Positions 8,887 to 16,693 of a stretch of 64,000 bases of DNA are shown in pieces; the stretch's first letter is position 1; each line of letters begins with the position of its first letter. Origin of the DNA: Parabacteroides chongii (GTDB taxonomy: Bacteria > Bacteroidota > Bacteroidia > Bacteroidales > Tannerellaceae); contig NZ_CP120849.1 of NCBI RefSeq assembly GCF_029581355.1, positions 3,380,501-3,444,500 on the forward strand. The letters run 5' to 3'. A program made the translations under genes and the position numbers. The notes under the pieces were generated by a model. The model was not told the origin of the DNA, did no database searches, and saw only the letters and a program-made list of their open reading frames with translations.

Positions 8887-9714
8887 ATGAAAAAGAGCGT
8901 AGTAGACATTAATGATTTGCAGGAAGCTGCCCCGTTCTTCAGAAGCCGTGTAGGCACCTTCCTTGGCAAATTACTGATTAAATGGCTAAGTGTTGACAAA
9001 GTAAACAAAGTGCATGCCAATAATTGCCATTTGCGTGGAGCAGCGTTTACTACTGCCTTACTGAATGATCCTTTGATCGACATCAAGTATCATCTGCATA
9101 ATGGGGAAATACTGGATCATTTGCCTGAAGGGGCATTTATAACAATATCCAATCATCCTATCGGTTCGGTCGATGGGATCATACTGATCGATATCATGGC
9201 AGCGCGCCGTCCGGACTTTAAGGTGATGGTGAACGAGATCCTGGTAAAGATCGGTGCCATGAAGGATAATTTTGTTTCAGTCTTGCCCGATTCAACCGGT
9301 AATGGTCCGAACCCGGCCAATATAAACGGTGTACGTTATTCATTGCAGCGCCTGAAAGAAGGGCATCCGATGGGCTTTTTCCCGGCAGGGGCGATTTCTT
9401 TCTACAATAAAGAAGACAAGGTGATCCGTGACCTGCCCTGGACGCACAGCGTGATCCGTCTGATCCGCAAAGCCAATGTTCCGATATATCCTGTTTATTT
9501 TGATTTTTTGAATTCCCGCTTCTTTTACTGGCTGGGTAGTATCAGTTGGAAGATACGTACTCTGCGTATTCCAGCCGAAGCTTTCAACAAACGGGGAAAG
9601 ACAGTCGATGTATATGTCGGTGAGCCCATCTCGCCTGACGAAATAAAGAATTTTACGGATGATACGGCATTGGCAGAATTTTTATTCAACCGTACTTATG
9701 GTGCTAAAAAATAA
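8887..9714 (+). CDS. Lysophospholipid acyltransferase (PlsC-like / COG3176 type)
   Basis: A 275-residue acyltransferase. It has the block ISNHPIGSVDGIILID (about residues 88-103), carrying the catalytic His and Asp, and GFFPAGAISFYNK (about 160-172), the acceptor-phosphate-binding block of the LPLAT fold. PIYPVYFDFLNSRFF is the block near residue 200. Such enzymes acylate a lysophospholipid or glycerol phosphate at the inner membrane. It is the last gene of the four-gene lipid-type operon, starting 7 bp after the phosphatidyltransferase. Similar proteins in Bacteroidetes are sometimes called putative hemolysins or linked to aminolipid synthesis; no OlsB domain was seen. Confidence 0.88.
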   Translation: MKKSVVDINDLQEAAPFFRSRVGTFLGKLLIKWLSVDKVNKVHANNCHLRGAAFTTALLNDPLIDIKYHLHNGEILDHLPEGAFITISNHPIGSVDGIILIDIMAARRPDFKVMVNEILVKIGAMKDNFVSVLPDSTGNGPNPANINGVRYSLQRLKEGHPMGFFPAGAISFYNKEDKVIRDLPWTHSVIRLIRKANVPIYPVYFDFLNSRFFYWLGSISWKIRTLRIPAEAFNKRGKTVDVYVGEPISPDEIKNFTDDTALAEFLFNRTYGAKK

Positions 9715-9766
9715 GAAACCGCTGATAGAATCTGCTCTTGATAGCTGGAATTTGAATTAAGATTTG

Positions 9767-9774
9767 TAATTTTG
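9767..9774 (+). promoter_or_regulatory. -7 promoter box before the sigma-54 activator gene
   Basis: TAATTTTG matches TAnnTTTG, 38 bp before the ATG. No TGGC/TTGC-type -24/-12 site was noticed here. Confidence 0.55.
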
Positions 9775-9811
9775 GCAGACAAACTGAAATAATTACAGAT
9801 ATTCAATAGAT

Positions 9812-10999
9812 ATGATGATTAAGGTTGACGTCCAGCAAATAAAACAGCGTTTTGGAATTATAGGAAATAGCCCTGGCCTGAACAGGGCGATCGATGTCGC
9901 TCTTCAAGTGGCACCGACTGATTTGTCTGTGCTTATTACAGGAGAAAGTGGTGTCGGTAAAGAAACTTTTCCTCAGATCATACATCAGAACAGTCCGCGT
10001 AAACATGGTCAGTATATAGCCGTGAACTGTGGTGCTATCCCGGAAGGAACCATCGACTCCGAGTTGTTCGGACATGAAAAAGGATCTTTTACAGGGGCAT
10101 TGGCAGACCGGAAAGGTTATTTTGAAGTAGCCGACGGAGGAACTATTTTTCTGGACGAAGTCGGGGAATTGCCTACTCCGACACAAGCCCGTCTGTTGCG
10201 TGTTCTTGAGACCGGTGAATTTATTAAAGTCGGTTCATCAAAAGTACTGAAGACGAATGTGAGGATTGTTGCTGCGACTAATGTGAACCTGGTGCAGGCG
10301 GTGGCAGACGGAAAATTCCGTGAAGATCTGTACTATCGTTTGAATACAGTACCTATCCAGATACCTCCTTTGCGTGAACGTCCGGATGACATTATCCTGT
10401 TGTTCCGTAAATTTGCCGGAGACTGTGCCGAGAAATATCGTATGCCGCCGATCCGCCTGGATGAAGAAGCTCGCCAGTTGCTGACTTCTTACCGCTGGCC
10501 GGGAAACGTCCGCGAATTGAAGAATATTACGGAACGGATTTCAGTGATCGAGGAAGACCGGGATATCACTGCCAGCATACTGCGTTTGTATCTTCCGGAT
10601 CTGAATGTGGAGAAATATCCGGTCCTGGTCAAACAGCAGGAAAACGACCAGAAATTTTTCAACAGTGAACGCGAAATACTTTACCAGGTCCTCTTCGATA
10701 TGAAGAAAGATGTCAATGAACTGAAAAAGCTGGTTCATGATATCATGGGAGGGAAGATGCCTATGCCGGTAACCGATGAGACTGCTTATGCACATCCGAT
10801 CCATCCGGTTCATTCGGCTCCTATCCAGGAAGCGGAAGCGGTGGAAGAAGAAGAGACACTTTCTTTGGAAGAGGTCGAAAAAGATATGATCCGTAAAGCA
10901 TTGGAGAAACATAACGGACGCAGAAAGAATGCGGCTGCTGATCTGAAAATATCGGAACGTACTCTTTACAGAAAGATTAAAGAATATAATTTGGAATAA
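9812..10999 (+). CDS. Sigma-54-dependent transcriptional activator without receiver domain
   Basis: A 395-residue bacterial enhancer-binding protein. It starts directly with the AAA+ domain: Walker A GESGVGKE at about residue 46, the sigma-54 contact loop read as GSFTGA (GAFTGA in most), Walker B GGTIFLDEVGEL, and the sensor and arginine-finger region up to about 245. A linker and a Fis-type helix-turn-helix at the C-terminus (NAAADLKISERTLYRKIKEY) follow. There is no response-regulator or GAF domain, so its control must come from partner proteins or expression level. The stop is one base before the lptE start, so it is cotranscribed with lptE and secG. Its targets are not known from this window. 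The start could also be the second Met at 9815. Confidence 0.93.
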   Translation: MMIKVDVQQIKQRFGIIGNSPGLNRAIDVALQVAPTDLSVLITGESGVGKETFPQIIHQNSPRKHGQYIAVNCGAIPEGTIDSELFGHEKGSFTGALADRKGYFEVADGGTIFLDEVGELPTPTQARLLRVLETGEFIKVGSSKVLKTNVRIVAATNVNLVQAVADGKFREDLYYRLNTVPIQIPPLRERPDDIILLFRKFAGDCAEKYRMPPIRLDEEARQLLTSYRWPGNVRELKNITERISVIEEDRDITASILRLYLPDLNVEKYPVLVKQQENDQKFFNSEREILYQVLFDMKKDVNELKKLVHDIMGGKMPMPVTDETAYAHPIHPVHSAPIQEAEAVEEEETLSLEEVEKDMIRKALEKHNGRRKNAAADLKISERTLYRKIKEYNLE

Positions 11000-11000
11000 T

Positions 11001-11513
11001 ATGTTGAGAAAGAATGTGATCTGGCTCTGTCTGCTGATAAGCGTAATAGTAACGGCTTGTTCTATTTCCTATAAGTTCAACGGAGCTTCGATTGACTATA
11101 CAAAAGTAAAAACAATTACTGTCAAGGATTTTCCGAACCAGGCTCCTTTGGTGTATCCTCCGTTATCGCAGGAGTTTACCGAAGCGTTGAAGGATATTTA
11201 TATCCGTCAGACTCGTCTCCAAATGGTCAATAACAACGGAGACCTGGAGTTGGAAGGGGAAATTACCGGTTACGAACTGACACCGATGGCAGTCAAGGAA
11301 GATGCCTGGTCGTCCCAGACGAAGCTGACGATCACCGTCCGTGTCCGTTATTCCAACCGGACGAATCCGGATGAAGATTTCGAACAGAGTTTCTCTGCTT
11401 ATCGTGAGTTCGATGCAAGCCGGATGTTGCAGGATGTGCAGGCAGAGTTGTGTACCGAGATCGTCGATGAGTTGACAGATCAGATTTATAATGCAACCGT
11501 AGCCAATTGGTAA
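11001..11513 (+). CDS. lptE: LptE-like LPS-assembly lipoprotein
   Basis: This predicted outer-membrane lipoprotein of 170 residues has a signal and lipobox ending VTACS (Cys at about 20), then the SYKFNGASIDY and PPLSQEFTEALKDIY segments typical of Bacteroidetes LptE. In LPS transport LptE plugs the LptD barrel and helps place LPS in the outer leaflet. Sequence identity to proteobacterial LptE is low, so the call rests on family pattern and on the conserved sigma-54 activator - lptE - secG order. It follows the activator by one base and precedes the next gene by 4 bp. Confidence 0.85.
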   Translation: MLRKNVIWLCLLISVIVTACSISYKFNGASIDYTKVKTITVKDFPNQAPLVYPPLSQEFTEALKDIYIRQTRLQMVNNNGDLELEGEITGYELTPMAVKEDAWSSQTKLTITVRVRYSNRTNPDEDFEQSFSAYREFDASRMLQDVQAELCTEIVDELTDQIYNATVANW

Positions 11514-11517
11514 AATT

Positions 11518-12288
11518 ATGAAAGCTGCAGACTTATATCTATTGATGGAAGATCCCTCTCTGCTGACGAAGGAAACACTTTCCCCGTTACGTCAGATAGT
11601 GGATGAATATCCTTATTTTCATATAGCCCGAATGCTTTATCTGAAGAATCTGGCTGTATTGAACGATATACGTTTTGCCGCAGAGTTGAAAAGAATGGCA
11701 GTTTATATACCGGACAGAAGAAAATTATTTGCACTGATCGAGGGAGAGCGTTACGGTATGACGTTTAAGGCAGCTACAGGTGAGGAAGGTGCATCGGCAG
11801 CAGATTCTTTCTCCTTGATCGAAGCTTTCCTGGCTGATCGTGAGGGGGAAGGGGAGCAACAGGCGACCGATGAAAGTCTATTATTTCAGCCTTCCGTATC
11901 ATCCGATTATATTTATTGGTCGTTATCCAAAGATGAGACACCGGCTGAAGAAGAACCGTCGGCCAGGCTTCAGCATCATGATCTGATCGATTCTTTCATT
12001 AAAAATGATGAACAACGTGCACCGGGTAGCGGTTTGTCGCTGACTTTGCAGCCGGATGCCGCATCTTCTCAGGCTCCGTTAAAAGAACAGGAGAGTGAGC
12101 ACCCCCGTTCGTTGGACGATGATTCTTATTTTACCGAGACATTGGCCCATATTTATGTTAAACAGAAACGGTATGAGAAGGCATTGCAAATTATTAAAAA
12201 CTTATATTTGAATTATCCAGAAAAAAATGCTTACTTTGCAGACCAAATTAGATTTTTGGAAAAATTGATTATTAACACTAAAAAATAA
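11518..12288 (+). CDS. Conserved Bacteroidales protein of unknown function (TPR-like C-terminus)
   Basis: A 256-residue protein with no signal peptide. The N-terminal about 80 residues (LLMEDPSLLTKETLSPLRQI, then YPYFHIARMLYLKN) form a helical conserved block. The middle is low-complexity and acidic. The last about 45 residues (DSYFTETLAHIYVKQKRYEK and onward) look like a single TPR-type helix pair. I do not recognise a named function. It sits between lptE and secG with 4-bp and 7-bp gaps, so it is in the same transcript; a role near envelope protein or LPS export is guilt by association only. Confidence 0.75.
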   Translation: MKAADLYLLMEDPSLLTKETLSPLRQIVDEYPYFHIARMLYLKNLAVLNDIRFAAELKRMAVYIPDRRKLFALIEGERYGMTFKAATGEEGASAADSFSLIEAFLADREGEGEQQATDESLLFQPSVSSDYIYWSLSKDETPAEEEPSARLQHHDLIDSFIKNDEQRAPGSGLSLTLQPDAASSQAPLKEQESEHPRSLDDDSYFTETLAHIYVKQKRYEKALQIIKNLYLNYPEKNAYFADQIRFLEKLIINTKK

Positions 12289-12295
12289 AACTAAA

Positions 12296-12676
12296 ATGTA
12301 CGTATTTATTTCTATTCTAATCCTGATCGCTTCAATACTTTTGATCCTGATAGTATTGATACAGAACTCAAAGGGGGGAGGTCTGGCTTCAGGATTCTCT
12401 TCATCTAACCAAATTATGGGTGTACGTAAAACCACAGACTTTTTGGAAAAAGCAACATGGGGCCTGGCTGGTTTTGTTATTGTATGTAGTATCGTTATTA
12501 CAGCATTTATCCCTAGAGCAACAACTACTACACAATCTGAAATCAAAAAACAGGTAAATGAAGCTGTTACAATCGATCCGAATACGGTAGCTCCTAACTT
12601 CGGTACGGCTCAGCCATCGGCTAATGCTCCGGTTGAAGAAGAAGCTCCGGCTGAAGAACCTGCACAAGCACAATAA
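12296..12676 (+). CDS. secG: Preprotein translocase subunit SecG
   Basis: An accessory subunit of the SecYEG channel in the inner membrane, 126 residues. Two membrane helices (about residues 2-22 and 55-75) flank the conserved loop VLIQNSKGGGLASGFSSSNQIMG, which is diagnostic. The C-terminal tail (about residues 90-126) is rich in Ala, Pro and Glu, common in Bacteroidetes SecG. It closes the operon that begins with the sigma-54 activator; a terminator begins about 33 bp after the stop. Confidence 0.95.
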   Translation: MYVFISILILIASILLILIVLIQNSKGGGLASGFSSSNQIMGVRKTTDFLEKATWGLAGFVIVCSIVITAFIPRATTTTQSEIKKQVNEAVTIDPNTVAPNFGTAQPSANAPVEEEAPAEEPAQAQ

Positions 12677-12708
12677 GTTTGATTTTATCAGATATTTAAA
12701 TGTATATA

Positions 12709-12739
12709 AAAAAGCATTCCGGAAGGGATGCTTTTTTTA
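12709..12739 (+). terminator. Terminator after secG
   Basis: AAAAGCATTCC pairs with GGGATGCTTT (one G-T pair) and is followed by a run of seven T. Confidence 0.85.
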
Positions 12740-12897
12740 TGGAAAAACACACTCTACAGCCAATATAAAGCGAGAGGCTTCACCTTTCACACTCCTGCAA
12801 CTTGCTGTCAATCTGTATATTCCTGTGACACCAGACGTTTCACAACACCAAACGCCCAAATCTTAATAAATGTAACACGCAAAGCCGTGCTTTCAAA
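12740..12897. other. Non-coding stretch after secG
   Basis: No convincing gene is seen between the secG terminator and the repeats that start near 12898. Only short frames without family resemblance occur. The base composition is ordinary. Confidence 0.5.
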
Positions 12898-12985
12898 ACA
12901 TATATCTTTTGCAATCAAAAGACCGGACTTTTGATTCTAAAACACTGGTCTTAACATTTAAAAACACCGGTCTTTTTCAACCGAT
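12898..12985. repeat. Four degenerate 22-bp tandem units (ACACYGGTCTT type)
   Basis: Units start at 12898, 12920, 12942 and 12964, each 22 bp. Units 2-4 share (A/C)GACCGGNCTT or ACACYGGTCTT starts and A-rich ends. An 8-bp perfect inverted repeat, ATCAAAAG/CTTTTGAT, lies at 12914-12935. No coding potential is evident. Confidence 0.6.
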
Positions 12986-13083
12986 CAAAAGACGTTTCAC
13001 CGTATTCTTTTGATGCATAATAAGTTGAAGGCCGTGACAGGTGAAGGGTAAAATTGTTTTTATCGTGTGCAGATGATGATCCG

Positions 13084-13210
13084 GTTGCTGCCGTACCTAT
13101 ATTAGATGGCTGCCGCACCTGTTTCAAATGGCTGCCGGAGTTATTTCAAATAGCTGCCGGAGTTATTTCAAATGGGTCGGCAGCTATTTGTGATGGGAGC
13201 CGACATAGTT
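13084..13210. repeat. 22-bp tandem array with GGCTGCCGGA core
   Basis: Units begin at 13084 (24 bp), 13108, 13130, 13152 (22 bp each) and 13174 (21 bp). The last clear unit and the start of the next carry TCGGCAGCT, which is the reverse complement of the unit core. Units 3 and 4 differ by one base. The inverted last unit can pair with unit 4 (AGCTGCCG / CGGCAGCT). Confidence 0.8.
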
Positions 13211-13215
13211 TATTC

Positions 13216-13467
13216 GATATAGAGAATAAACGACAAGTTAAGCCATTGCCTTTATTTGCCAGTTTTACTACTGAAGATATTCATAGTAACAGAAAATTGG
13301 AAGAAAAGAGATTTAAGCAATACTTCCATAAACCTTCTTTTGGTTATTATGGCAGTCAGGCTTGCGAAAAGACAATTGGAACAGTACTGATTGATGAAGT
13401 TGATTTACATTTACACCCTACATTGCAAGTATCCGTATTAAAAGGTTTCTTACCAATAGCTATATAG
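13216..13467 (+). pseudogene. Relic of a COG3950-type AAA ATPase
   Basis: The plus-strand frame reads RQVKPLPLFASFTTEDIHSN, then KFxQYFHKPSFGYY-like sequence, then directly GTVLIDEVDLHLHPTLQ, a Walker B and following segment typical of SMC/RecF-like 'predicted ATP-binding protein involved in virulence' ATPases. The Walker A region is absent, the stretch normally lying between FGYY and the Walker B is missing, and the end is cut soon after LKGFLP. So both ends and the middle are lost, leaving about 84 codons. There is no start codon that makes sense; the frame upstream is made of the 22-bp repeats. It is most likely what remains of a decayed accessory gene. Confidence 0.75.
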
Positions 13468-13500
13468 ATATATTTTATGAGGAATGACAGTTGATTTTTG

Positions 13501-13508
13501 TATCTTTG
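13501..13508 (+). promoter_or_regulatory. -7 promoter box for the DUF4491 gene
   Basis: TATCTTTG matches TAnnTTTG, 42 bp before the ATG at 13551. Confidence 0.7.
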
Positions 13509-13550
13509 TTGGGACAGATCAAACTGTTTTATATTAAATAATACAATAGT

Positions 13551-13856
13551 ATGGATATGATAAATTTCGACGGTCTATTAATCGGGATCGCTACTTTTCT
13601 GATAATCGGGTTGTTCCACCCGGTAGTTGTGAAGGCTGAATATTATTGGGGGACCAAGTGTTGGTGGATCTTCCTCGTTTTGGGGATTGTCGGAACGGTT
13701 GCTTCCTTACTGATCGAGAGTGTTTTTGTCTCTGCTATCTGTGGAGTTTTCGCTTTCTCTTCGTTTTGGACGATCAAAGAAGTATTCGAACAGGAAGAGC
13801 GTGTACTGAAAGGTTGGTTTCCGAAAAATCCGAAAAGACAATATCCGGAAAAATAA
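13551..13856 (+). CDS. DUF4491 family small membrane protein
   Basis: This 101-residue protein has three hydrophobic segments (about residues 8-28, 38-58, 60-75) and a basic C-terminal tail, GWFPKNPKRQYPEK. The pattern FHPVVVKAEYYWGTKCWW is typical of DUF4491, an inner-membrane family of unknown function found in many gut bacteria. The start at 13551 (MDMINF) or 13557 (MINF) cannot be decided. It has its own -7 box and is monocistronic; the next gene has another promoter. Confidence 0.85.
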   Translation: MDMINFDGLLIGIATFLIIGLFHPVVVKAEYYWGTKCWWIFLVLGIVGTVASLLIESVFVSAICGVFAFSSFWTIKEVFEQEERVLKGWFPKNPKRQYPEK

Positions 13857-13859
13857 TTG

Positions 13860-13867
13860 TACCTTTG
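13860..13867 (+). promoter_or_regulatory. -7 promoter box for the small basic protein gene
   Basis: TACCTTTG matches TAnnTTTG, 24 bp before the ATG at 13892, and starts 4 bp after the previous stop. Confidence 0.65.
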
Positions 13868-13891
13868 TGGCTGTAATTAAATAGTACAGCT

Positions 13892-14092
13892 ATGAAGAAG
13901 AAAAAGAAAGTCTCTCCGTTGGACGAGTACATCAAGGCGAACCGTAAAGGGAGCCGGGAAGCGGAAATAGAGAATCACGGACGTCCGGTAAGTCATAACC
14001 GGGTGCATGTATCGAAAAAGGTTTATAATCGCAAAAGAGATAAGGCAGATGCCCAGGGGCGTCTGCCTTACTTGATTAACAGGGTTGCTTGA
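13892..14092 (+). CDS. Small basic hypothetical protein
   Basis: A protein of 66 residues that begins MKKKKKVSPLDEYIKANRKG and is rich in Lys and Arg, with no signal peptide or membrane segment. I do not recognise a function. It is accepted as a gene because a well-placed -7 box lies just upstream, the start follows closely, and the length is free of stops up to a hairpin. The hairpin (14042-14069, AAGGCAGATGCCC with a near-perfect complement) lies inside the last codons and lacks a clear T-tract. The charge suggests nucleic acid binding, but that is inference. Confidence 0.6.
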   Translation: MKKKKKVSPLDEYIKANRKGSREAEIENHGRPVSHNRVHVSKKVYNRKRDKADAQGRLPYLINRVA

Positions 14093-14099
14093 TTTTCTT

Positions 14100-15653
14100 T
14101 TATTCTTCTTTTATATATAATCCTTCGCGTGACAATTGATGGTCGAGGTTAGCTACTCCCAGTCCGACGATAGCCATAACGGTCGCAGCATGTTCCTGGT
14201 ATTCAGGAATACTCTTAGTGTATAAGTCACGTTCCGTATGCCATATTTCGTCGTAACTGAAGTTGTATCCCTTGATATCCTTTTCCATAAAGCCAATGGT
14301 CGGAACACCTTCGATGGCGAAGACTGAAGCATCCGTACCACCTGGTGTTTTCGGCTGTTTGCGGGGAGCTGCTTCTTTGACTTCGAACGGATATTCCGGA
14401 TCGATCTTTTGGATCGGTTTGCATATCTTTACAAAATCATCGTACATTGCTTTAGGTACACTGATTCCAATCGGAGGAGTAGGACCGCCATCACGGTTGA
14501 AGAGGTTGGATATCTTTTCCAGTTTCTTCGGATTCCCTTTCACCCAGGCTGTAGCACCCAGCAGACCAAATTCTTCACCGGCAAAGGCACAGAATAGCAT
14601 GGTACGTTTGGGTTTGGCTCCGGATGTTGCGATCAGGCGGGCTGCTTCCATAACGGGGGTAACGCCCGAACCGTCATCCACACCACCTGTTCCTACATCG
14701 AAAGAGTCGAGATGGCCGCTTAACATGACATATTCTCCGGGATATTTGCTCCCTTTGATGGAACCTATTACATTGTAATATTTTACCGGTCCCAGACGGA
14801 AGTGGTTACGTATATCGAATTCGAGCATGAAAGAACGCCGTTCTTTCACCATCTGCTTAATGGTGGCATATTGATGTTCATCCAGCTTAATATCGGGAAC
14901 TGTCGGGAGTTTTTCTATTGTCATTTCCTGATCGAATACGACGTTCTTATCATAAAGTGCACGGAGTGGAACAGGGGCCGATTGAATAAAGCCTAAGACA
15001 CCGGCTTCGCACATCTCCTTGTAGAACAATGCCGGTACATCTTCTTTAAGAGGCAGCAACGGGGTATTCTTCTTATTTACCCAGTTGTCGGTCATTATTT
15101 CACGGTTCTTTTTGGCTATTTCATTATTCTCGGCGATAATCGCGGCGCGGCTGGAATCGGCCGAAGCAGAGTGGGCTATCGGCCATCCGACATTCGTCCC
15201 GCTGACTAATATCCACGCTCCTTTCAGTTGACCTTTCATCCGGTCGAACTCATCCTGTGTAAGCGGTTCGAGCAGCACGTGTCCCCGTTGAAGACCTTTT
15301 GTGCCGGAGGTATAAGAGGGGGTAACGAAATGGAGGTCCATACCGTTTTCACCGAGTAGTTTGCCGAACCACGGTCCTCGGTTGAATCCGACCGGTAATG
15401 TGCCAGCTTCCTGTAGTTCGACTTCCAGTCCCCATTCTTTAAATTTGGAGGCGACCCATTCGGTGGCATTATCATAGGCATCGGAACCGATCGGGCGTCC
15501 GCCGAAACGGTTGGTCAGAATATCCAGATGGCTCATGACCCGGTTGTCCGTTCGTCCGGTTTCTATGATTTTGTTTACTGCAGCCTCCTGCGCCGGGAGG
15601 AATGAAATGGTCATGCAGGCCATGGTTGCAAAGAGAAGAATAGTCCTTTTCAT
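14100..15653 (-). CDS. M28 family metallopeptidase with PA-type insert
   Basis: This 517-residue protein carries a signal peptide (MKRTILLFATMACMTISFLPAQ). A long N-terminal region contains a PA-like domain (about residues 120-260). The M28 catalytic domain has SGHLDSFDVGTGGVDDGSG (zinc His and Asp), FAGEEFGLLG (catalytic Glu and ligand Glu) and DEIWHTERD near 470 (final His). So all zinc-ligand positions that can be recognised are present. It should be a periplasmic or surface aminopeptidase or carboxypeptidase of the Zn type. It faces the EFR1 gene across 252 bp and ends close to the small basic gene, tail to tail. The exact peptide specificity cannot be read. Confidence 0.93.
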   Translation of the reverse strand: MKRTILLFATMACMTISFLPAQEAAVNKIIETGRTDNRVMSHLDILTNRFGGRPIGSDAYDNATEWVASKFKEWGLEVELQEAGTLPVGFNRGPWFGKLLGENGMDLHFVTPSYTSGTKGLQRGHVLLEPLTQDEFDRMKGQLKGAWILVSGTNVGWPIAHSASADSSRAAIIAENNEIAKKNREIMTDNWVNKKNTPLLPLKEDVPALFYKEMCEAGVLGFIQSAPVPLRALYDKNVVFDQEMTIEKLPTVPDIKLDEHQYATIKQMVKERRSFMLEFDIRNHFRLGPVKYYNVIGSIKGSKYPGEYVMLSGHLDSFDVGTGGVDDGSGVTPVMEAARLIATSGAKPKRTMLFCAFAGEEFGLLGATAWVKGNPKKLEKISNLFNRDGGPTPPIGISVPKAMYDDFVKICKPIQKIDPEYPFEVKEAAPRKQPKTPGGTDASVFAIEGVPTIGFMEKDIKGYNFSYDEIWHTERDLYTKSIPEYQEHAATVMAIVGLGVANLDHQLSREGLYIKEE

Positions 15654-15875
15654 ATCAGTGTTTGTTTAAGTATTGCAAATTAATGGATAAAATCAACGTG
15701 TACCAAATGAAATACGGGAAATAATGACAGAATAATTTAATAAAGGTGCGGTGCGTGTAGCCTGAATGAACTCGGTGAAACATTGTTTCCGTAAATTTAA
15801 TTCCATTGTAGTCATAATTGCTTGCTTTAGGTTTTCTTATCTGAAAAAGATAAGACATTAATTCTGAATTATATT

Positions 15876-15883
15876 TACATTTG
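15876..15883 (+). promoter_or_regulatory. -7 promoter box for the EFR1 gene
   Basis: TACATTTG matches TAnnTTTG, 23 bp before the ATG. A small hairpin (CTTATC/GATAAG, 15836-15854) lies upstream. Confidence 0.7.
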
Positions 15884-15905
15884 TGACCAAATAAGAAATA
15901 CACGT

Positions 15906-16682
15906 ATGATATTTTACTTTTCAGGAACCGGGAACTCCCGTTGGGTAGCGAATGCTTTGGGGATCACTTTGGGTGAACCCGTTGTCTCGATGGCGGAAGA
16001 GTTAAAAACAGGTAAAAAGGAAATTGTCTGCCCGCTCAGGGAAGATGAGAAAGTGCTGTTTGTCTATCCGGTACATTCATGGGGACCGGCTGTTCCTGTC
16101 GTTCGTTTTATCGAAAAGCTGAGGTTGACGGGATACGATAAACAACCGGTTTATTCCGTATCCACTTGCGGAGATGAATGCGGCTATACAGCAGATATGA
16201 TGCGTAAAGAATTGGATAAAAGAGGAATAAACCTGACTGAAGGCTATTCGGTCATTATGCCTAACAACTATATACTGTTGCCGGGCTTCGATGTGGACAG
16301 TAAGGAGGTGGAAGAGCAGAAACTGCAGGAAGCTCCTGCAGCAGTGGCAGCTATAGCCGATGCTATCCGGGAGAATAAAAAAGTTAATATATATAAGAAA
16401 GGAAGCCTGCCCGGATTGAAGAGCTACTGTATATATCCTCTTTTTGCTAACTTTGCCATAGGGAAAAACTCCTTCCGGGTAACAGACGGTTGCATATCAT
16501 GTGGTCTGTGTGAGCGGGTTTGTCCTACCGGGACTATCACCCTGGCAGACGGCAAACCGGTATGGTCGGACACTTGTGTACAATGTGTCGCCTGTATCCA
16601 TCGCTGTCCGGTTCGTGCCATCGAATATGGTAAGATAACCCTGAAGAAAGGAAGATATCATCATCCCGATACTAAACAATAA
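15906..16682 (+). CDS. EFR1 family flavodoxin-ferredoxin protein
   Basis: A 258-residue fusion of a flavodoxin-like domain and two 4Fe-4S motifs. The first residues, FYFSGTGNSRWVA, form the FMN phosphate-binding loop. The C-terminal part has CISCGLCERVCP and CVQCVACIHRCP, two CxxCxxCxxxCP ferredoxin sites. EFR1 proteins occur across anaerobes as cytosolic electron carriers of uncertain partners. It has its own promoter and is followed after 11 bp by the thioredoxin-like lipoprotein gene, so those may be cotranscribed. Confidence 0.92.
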   Translation: MIFYFSGTGNSRWVANALGITLGEPVVSMAEELKTGKKEIVCPLREDEKVLFVYPVHSWGPAVPVVRFIEKLRLTGYDKQPVYSVSTCGDECGYTADMMRKELDKRGINLTEGYSVIMPNNYILLPGFDVDSKEVEEQKLQEAPAAVAAIADAIRENKKVNIYKKGSLPGLKSYCIYPLFANFAIGKNSFRVTDGCISCGLCERVCPTGTITLADGKPVWSDTCVQCVACIHRCPVRAIEYGKITLKKGRYHHPDTKQ

Positions 16683-16693
16683 ACAAAGCAAAA

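Noticed and set aside
13084..13194. CRISPR array
   Set aside because: Units are contiguous and degenerate, with no unique spacers; no cas genes are in the window. The same applies to the arrays at 47621 and 58838.
13054..13215. Reading frame through the 22-bp repeats leading into the ATPase relic
   Set aside because: It is a translation of repeat DNA; no start signal and no resemblance to ATPase N-termini.
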